From contig JBASCW010000046.1 of assembly GCA_049651845.1 (NCBI GenBank), positions 43,341 to 107,340 on the forward strand: a stretch of DNA of 64,000 nucleotides, in the 5' to 3' direction. This DNA comes from RBG-16-66-20 sp049651845. GTDB lineage: Bacteria; Pseudomonadota; Gammaproteobacteria; Burkholderiales; SG8-39. The stretch's first letter is position 1, and each line of letters starts with the position of its first letter. The position numbers and the translations under genes were made by a program. Below, piece after piece: positions 60,192-64,000 of the stretch. The notes below the pieces were generated by a model. It saw only the letters and a list, made by a program, of their open reading frames with translations, was not told the origin of the DNA and searched no databases.

Positions 60192-60515
60192 TTGAGAAAA
60201 ACAGCGAGGTTAAGCGCGAAATACCTGGATAAGTGGATCGAGGAGGCGACCACCGACGCCTACAATGAATCAGAGCAGGCCGGTGGGTTCTTCGCCATGA
60301 TCGAGGAGAATCTCGCGCTGCCATTCATGACGCGGGTGCTCGGGCAGGACGTGACGGTTACCAAGGTAGATATCACCAGGCGAGACCAAATCGTCACAAT
60401 TTACTCGCGCGGAAAGGCAAGGCAAGCAATCCCGATTCTCGATCTGCCGATGCCGGCTCCGCGCCCGGAGGGGGCGGAATGGATTGATGCTTACCGCCGC
60501 TGGCGCGGAAGCTAA
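60192..60515 (+). CDS. Small calcium-binding-like protein
   Basis: 107 residues, last gene of the cassette. WIEEATTDAYNESEQAGGFF, IEENLALPFMTRVLG and PMPAPRPEGAEWIDAYRRW resemble a short family that I recall being annotated as calcium-binding; the acidic TDAYNESEQ stretch would be the ligand loop. The start is TTG at 60192, supported by GAGGGG (60181-60186) five bases upstream and by absence of a suitable ATG. An ATG deep inside (60299) would remove the conserved first third. The role in the cassette is unknown; a regulator or small partner of the larger proteins is possible. Confidence 0.55.
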   Translation: MRKTARLSAKYLDKWIEEATTDAYNESEQAGGFFAMIEENLALPFMTRVLGQDVTVTKVDITRRDQIVTIYSRGKARQAIPILDLPMPAPRPEGAEWIDAYRRWRGS

Positions 60516-60684
60516 GCGAGGTTTCAAGTTGGGATACACTCCGATCAGCGCTACTGATAGTCCTCGATAGATGCTGAAAGCCATTTTCGGGGATCAGATG
60601 CAATTGACGATAAATCTGACGGTAAAATCGATGGTGCGAGAAGAAACTTCTTTGGGCGACAACCGGTTGCCAGTGCCGTTGACA

Positions 60685-60702
60685 ATCGAATGGGAGTAGA
60701 CC
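60685..60702 (+). repeat. Candidate right attachment-like repeat
   Basis: ATCGAATGGGAGTAGACC resembles the guaA 3' end at 54783-54799. GGGAG within it also serves as the ribosome binding site of the SRAP gene, which alone could explain part of the likeness. Confidence 0.3.
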
Positions 60703-60705
60703 GCC

Positions 60706-61435
60706 ATGTGCGGCCGTTACGCTCTGTACGGGCCCAAATCCCGTTCGCTGCAGCTCAAGCAGGACGTCACGTCGCGCGAGCGGGCGCTGATCCAGAAGTT
60801 CATCGACGAATACCTCGAGCGCGTCGCGCCGCGATACAGCATCGCGCCGCAGCAGGGCAACCCGAAGAACTTCGCGCCGATCGTGCGCCGCGGCCCGGGC
60901 GGCGAGCTCGAGCTCGCGGTGGTGCAGTGGTGGTTGCTGCCGCACTGGTCGAAGGAGCCGCGCATCAAGCACAGCACGTTCAACGCGCGCATCGAGACCG
61001 TGGGCAGCCTCGCCAGCTTCCGAGTCGTTCAAACGCCGCCGCTGCCTGATCCCGGCGAGCGGCTGGTGCGAATGGCAGGAGCTGCCTTCGGGCAACCTGC
61101 CGTGGTTCCTGCACCCGGCTGAAGGGGAGGTTGCGCTGTTCGCCGGCCTCTGGGACCGCTGGGAGCGCGGCGGCGAGGCGGTGGAGTCCTGCTCGATCAT
61201 CGGCGGGCCGGCCGACGAGAACAGCAAGCCTTACCATGATCGCGCGCCCTACACGGTCGCTGACGCCGACATCGGTGTCTGGCTCGACCCGGCGCTGAAG
61301 GACGGCGATGCAGCGATGAAGCTGCTCAGGCCGTTCGAGCGCGGCGCGGTGCTCGCGCACCGCGTCGACCGGCGCGTCAACAAGGCGACGATCGACGACC
61401 CCTCACTGGTCGATCCGGTGCCCGAAGAGCGCTGA
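60706..61435 (+). pseudogene. SRAP (YedK/HMCES-type) gene, frameshifted
   Basis: SRAP proteins use Cys2 to trap abasic sites in single-stranded DNA. Residues 1-105 are intact (MCGRYALYG, RYSIAPQQGNP, WWLLPHW, NARIETV). At 61021 the frame moves by one: the expected family continuation, ESFKRRRCLIPASGWCEWQ, begins at 61022 in the +1 frame and runs to the stop at 61433-61435, including HDRAP. The two parts together make about 243 residues, normal for the family. Either two bases are missing here (or one is extra), or the sequence has an error. In the current reading the catalytic glutamate and histidine would be lost. Confidence 0.85.
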
Positions 61436-61445
61436 GGAGGCGGCC

Positions 61446-62291
61446 CTGTTCAGCTACCGGCACGGCTTTCACGCCGGCAACCATGCGGATGTGCTCAAGC
61501 ACACGATTCTTGTTTTCATTCTTGGGTACATGAAGCAAAAGGATGCTTCGATCTCGTTTGTCGATACGCACTCTGGCGCCGGCGCGTATTCGCTCGACAG
61601 CGCGTTCGCGCAGAAGAAGGGCGAGTTCAAGGACGGGATCGGCCGGCTTTGGGGACGAGGTGACCTGCCGCAGGCGGTTTTGTCCTATCTGGAGCAGGTC
61701 AAAGCACTCAATCCGGACGGCAAGCTGCGCCACTACCCCGGCTCGCCGCAGATCGCGCTGCAGATGCTGCGCCCGCTGGACCGGCTGCAGTTGTTCGAGC
61801 TGCACACGACCGAGGGCAAAGTGCTGCAGAAGCACTTCGCGACCGCCGGGCGACGCGTGTCCGTGCAGACCGCCGACGGCTTCGCGGGGCTGAAGTCCGT
61901 GCTGCCGCCCGCTGCGCGCCGCGCGCTGGTGCTGATCGACCCGTCCTACGAGGACAAGGAGGACTACCGCAAGGTGGTCGCGACGGTGCGCGACGCGCTC
62001 GAGCGCTTCGCCACCGGGGTCTACGCCGTCTGGTATCCGCAGGTGCAGCGCCAGGAATCGCAGGACCTGCCGGGACAGCTCAAACAGCTTGCCGAGGGCG
62101 ACTGGCTGCACGTGTCGCTCACCGTGAAGGCGCCCGCGCAGGACGGGCTCGGCCTGCACGGCAGCGGACTGTTCGTCTTCAACCAACCCTGGACGCTCGA
62201 AGCAGCCCTGCACCGCGAGATGCCCTGGCTCGTCAAGGCGCTCGGCCAGGACCGCCGTGCCTCGTTCAAGCTGCAGGTCGAGCAGCGCTGA
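61446..62291 (+). CDS. rlmJ: 23S rRNA adenine-2030 N6-methyltransferase RlmJ
   Basis: Class I SAM methyltransferase acting on A2030 of 23S rRNA. The family N-terminus FSYRHGFHAGNHADVLKHT is encoded in frame from 61449, with Y4, H6 and K18 where E. coli has them, so translation must begin at CTG 61446. GAGGAGG (61434-61440) five bases upstream is an excellent ribosome binding site. FVDTHSGAGAYSL is the SAM loop and LIDPSYEDKEDY the catalytic motif, with Ser where E. coli has Pro. 281 residues. The next in-frame start, GTG at 61491, would drop Y4 and H6. A base change or error at the start codon is the other explanation. Confidence 0.88.
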   Translation: MFSYRHGFHAGNHADVLKHTILVFILGYMKQKDASISFVDTHSGAGAYSLDSAFAQKKGEFKDGIGRLWGRGDLPQAVLSYLEQVKALNPDGKLRHYPGSPQIALQMLRPLDRLQLFELHTTEGKVLQKHFATAGRRVSVQTADGFAGLKSVLPPAARRALVLIDPSYEDKEDYRKVVATVRDALERFATGVYAVWYPQVQRQESQDLPGQLKQLAEGDWLHVSLTVKAPAQDGLGLHGSGLFVFNQPWTLEAALHREMPWLVKALGQDRRASFKLQVEQR

Positions 62292-62321
62292 GGCGCGGCG
62301 CGCTTGTGGCACGATACCGGC

Positions 62322-62741
62322 ATGCCCGCGCCCGAAGACGAGTCGTTCATGCGCCGCGCGCTGGAGCTCGCGCGCCGCGCCGGGTCCGAGGGCGAGGTGC
62401 CGGTCGGCGCGGTCGTGGTCCACGAGGGCGCGATCGTCGGCGAGGGCTGGAACCGGCCGATCTCGGCGGTCGACCCCACGGCGCACGCCGAAATCCAGGC
62501 GATGCGCGCCGCCGCGGCCGCGCTCAAGAATTACCGCCTGAGCGGCGCGACGCTCTACGTGACGCTCGAGCCCTGCGAGATGTGCCTGGGCGCGATGTTC
62601 CACGCGCGCATCGCACGCGCCGTGTACGGCGCCACGGATCCCAAGAAGCAGGTACTGAAGAGCCAGGTGAAGGTGGAGGGCGGCCTGCTGGCCGCGGAAT
62701 GCGGCGTGCTGCTCAGCGGCTTTTTCGCGGCGCGCCGATGA
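62322..62741 (+). CDS. tadA: tRNA-specific adenosine deaminase TadA
   Basis: Deaminates A34 to inosine in tRNA-Arg(ACG). Zinc and catalytic residues: H55 and E57 in AHAEIQAM, C85 and C88 in LEPCEMCLGAM. VPVGAVVVHEG and NYRLSGATLYVTLEP are also typical. 139 residues from the ATG at 62322; a GTG at 62304 is an alternative. Overlaps the L,D-transpeptidase gene by four bases. The tRNA-Arg in this window is the UCU species and is not its substrate. Confidence 0.94.
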   Translation: MPAPEDESFMRRALELARRAGSEGEVPVGAVVVHEGAIVGEGWNRPISAVDPTAHAEIQAMRAAAAALKNYRLSGATLYVTLEPCEMCLGAMFHARIARAVYGATDPKKQVLKSQVKVEGGLLAAECGVLLSGFFAARR

Positions 62742-63199
62742 TTGTCGAAATCGACGTGCCGCGGCAGAGCCTGCGCTTCCGAGGCAAGACCTACGAGATC
62801 TCGACCTCGAAGATCGGCCTGGGCGAGCGGAACGGCAGCTTCTGCACGCCGCGCGGCCGGCACATCGTGCGCGCGAAGATCGGCACTGGCCAGCCGCTGA
62901 ACGCGGTCTTCGTGCGCCGCCGGCCCACGGGCGAGGTCTGGACGCCGGCGCTGCACGCCGCCTTCCCGGGGCGCGACTGGATCCTCACGCGCATCCTCTG
63001 GCTGTCGGGCTGCGAGCGCGGTGTCAATCGCATGGGCGGCGTGGACACGATGCGCCGCTACATCTACATTCACGGCTCGCACGAGCAGGCCGAAATGGGC
63101 AAGCCGGGCTCGATCGGCTGCATCCGCATGCGCGGCCCCGACATCCTCGAACTGTTCGAGCTCGTTCCTCCCTACACACCCGTGGAAATCCGACCATGA
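62738..63199 (+). CDS. YkuD-family L,D-transpeptidase
   Basis: 153 residues, a bare YkuD catalytic domain with IHGSHEQ (H112) and SIGCIRM (C128, R130). Enzymes of this fold make 3-3 cross-links in peptidoglycan or attach lipoproteins. There is no signal peptide, membrane helix or peptidoglycan-binding module, so either export is by another way or it acts on a cytoplasmic or recycled substrate. It overlaps tadA and the RraA-like gene by four bases each. The family is clear, the substrate is not. Confidence 0.85.
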   Translation: MIVEIDVPRQSLRFRGKTYEISTSKIGLGERNGSFCTPRGRHIVRAKIGTGQPLNAVFVRRRPTGEVWTPALHAAFPGRDWILTRILWLSGCERGVNRMGGVDTMRRYIYIHGSHEQAEMGKPGSIGCIRMRGPDILELFELVPPYTPVEIRP

Positions 63200-63882
63200 C
63201 CGGCCATGCCCCGATCCGCCGCCACTTCGACCGCGTACCCGCCGCCGTGGTCGAGTTGGCGCGCACCTTCCAGGCCTCCATCCTCGCCGACGTGGCGGGG
63301 CGGCGCGGCACGCTGGGCGGGCGCATCCAGGCGTTGTCGAAGACCATGAAGGTCGCCGGCCCCGCGTTCACCGTGGAGGTGCGGCCCGGCGACAACCTGA
63401 TGATCCACGCCGCACTGGTGCTCGCGCAGCCGGGCGACGTGATCGTGGTGGACGGCAAGGGCGACCTCTCCTGCGCGCTCACGGGCGCGCTCATGGCGGC
63501 GCACGCGGAGAAAGCCGGCATCGCCGGCTTCGTCATCGACGGCGCGGTGCGCGATACCGAAGACTGCGCGCGCGGCAGCTTCCCGATCTTCGCCGCGGGC
63601 GCGAATCCCAACGGGCCGCTGAAGAACTCCGGCGGACGCATCAACTGGCCGATTTCCGTGGCGGGCACCACGGTCAATCCGGGCGACCTGATCGTCGGCG
63701 ACGCCGACGGCGTGGTGGTGCTACCGCGCGAGCTTGCCGCCGGCGTCGTCGCCGGCGCGCAGGCCAAGGTGGACGCCGAGGCCGAACGCATGAAGCAGAT
63801 CGGCCGCGGCGAACTCGCGCAGGGCTGGGTCGCCGATGGCCTGAAGGCCGTCGGCGTGCTGGGCACGCACGAAAAGCTCTAG
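63196..63882 (+). CDS. RraA-like / HMG-CHA aldolase family protein
   Basis: 228 residues of the RraA-like fold (often annotated as demethylmenaquinone methyltransferase-like). ASILADVAGRRGTLGGRIQAL, GPAFTVEVRPGDNLMIHAAL and VVDGKGDLSCALTGALMA, then GIAGFVIDGAVRDT and GDADGVVVLP, follow the family. The GAVRD arginine-aspartate and nearby residues fit the metal and pyruvate site of 4-hydroxy-4-methyl-2-oxoglutarate aldolases, so an aldolase or oxaloacetate decarboxylase is more likely than an RNase E inhibitor. ATGA overlap with the preceding gene. After it, 63883-64000 shows only a small hairpin and no gene. Confidence 0.85.
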   Translation: MTGHAPIRRHFDRVPAAVVELARTFQASILADVAGRRGTLGGRIQALSKTMKVAGPAFTVEVRPGDNLMIHAALVLAQPGDVIVVDGKGDLSCALTGALMAAHAEKAGIAGFVIDGAVRDTEDCARGSFPIFAAGANPNGPLKNSGGRINWPISVAGTTVNPGDLIVGDADGVVVLPRELAAGVVAGAQAKVDAEAERMKQIGRGELAQGWVADGLKAVGVLGTHEKL

Positions 63883-64000
63883 GAGTCTGCGCGGCAGACG
63901 AAATTTGTGCGAGTTGAAGTTGTGCCGGGTGTCACTTTTCGGGAATTTCGGTGCGGCGCCCGTCAATTTACAGCCGCAGAGGTTCGTGCGAGGTCGATGC

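Larger units (their letters stand above)
54798..60705 (+). other. Accessory conflict-system cassette after guaA
   Basis: Five same-strand genes with gaps of -4, 27, 6 and 18 bases sit between guaA and a SRAP gene: AbiEi-like, AbiEii-like, primase-helicase fusion, 386-residue unknown, 107-residue protein. Base composition is visibly lower in GC and codon third positions are mixed, unlike both flanks. The only clear promoter is at 54819-54847. 60516-60705 carries no gene I can support; it is relatively AT-rich, with scattered TTGAC-like elements but no well-spaced promoter. No mobility gene is present. Confidence 0.7.

Noticed and set aside
60604..60628. TTGACG and TAAAAT as a promoter in the gap before the SRAP gene
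   Set aside because: Spacer of 13 bases is too short for sigma70.
60679..60684. TTGACA as a -35 for the SRAP gene
   Set aside because: No -10 at the right distance before the ATG at 60706.
63885..63899. GTCTGC/GCAGAC hairpin after the RraA-like gene as a terminator
   Set aside because: Short stem, three-base loop and no T tract.

Overview
The window is a dense piece of a GC-rich Gram-negative chromosome, most likely a betaproteobacterium. Reasons: the blocks rimP-nusA-infB-rbfA-truB-rpsO-pnp and rpsB-tsf-pyrH-frr-uppS-cdsA-dxr-rseP-bamA-skp-lpxD-fabZ-lpxA-lpxB-rnhB are in proteobacterial order; the lysine route uses a succinyl-DAP aminotransferase beside dapD; and ppsA and ppsR are divergent. 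Order and genus cannot be told from what is here. No integrase, transposase, CRISPR array or phage structural gene was seen.

Layout. 1-9338: end of scpB, rluB, then the translation and RNA block rimP-nusA-infB-rbfA-truB-rpsO-pnp, with an apparent promoter plus intrinsic terminator in front of rimP. 9342-11070: dksA on the minus strand, tRNA-Pro, tRNA-Arg, tRNA-His and a CHAD-domain gene. 11024-16553 (minus): queF-dapC-dapD-pilU-dapE-prmB, tightly overlapped. 16640-26492: smc-zipA-ligA-galU-hpt-mtnP-def and a small membrane protein. 26469-29850 (minus): map-glnD. 29855-44745: ribosomal protein S2 through lipid A synthesis and an RNA methyltransferase. 45048-51646: a class III cyclase with TPR repeats, ppsR, ppsA, smpB, ratA, rnfH and a DUF4124 protein. 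51758-54797: guaB-guaA.

54798-60705 is the accessory part. Directly behind the guaA stop codon, in visibly less GC-rich DNA, lies a five-gene head-to-tail cassette: an AbiEi-like antitoxin, an AbiEii-like nucleotidyltransferase toxin, an 812-residue primase plus SF2 helicase fusion, a 386-residue protein of unknown function, and a 107-residue protein. Gaps are -4, 27, 6 and 18 bases, and the only obvious promoter is in front of the antitoxin, inside a 15-base inverted repeat. I read this as one defence or conflict operon in which a toxin-antitoxin pair is joined to a nucleic-acid-processing effector. That is the best candidate for an undescribed system here.

After the cassette, 60706-63882 returns to high GC: a SRAP (YedK-type) gene broken by a frameshift, rlmJ with an apparent CTG start codon, tadA, a YkuD-type L,D-transpeptidase and a RraA-like gene. 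Most of the window is housekeeping and matches known families well. The unusual signals are concentrated between 54.8 and 61.5 kb.
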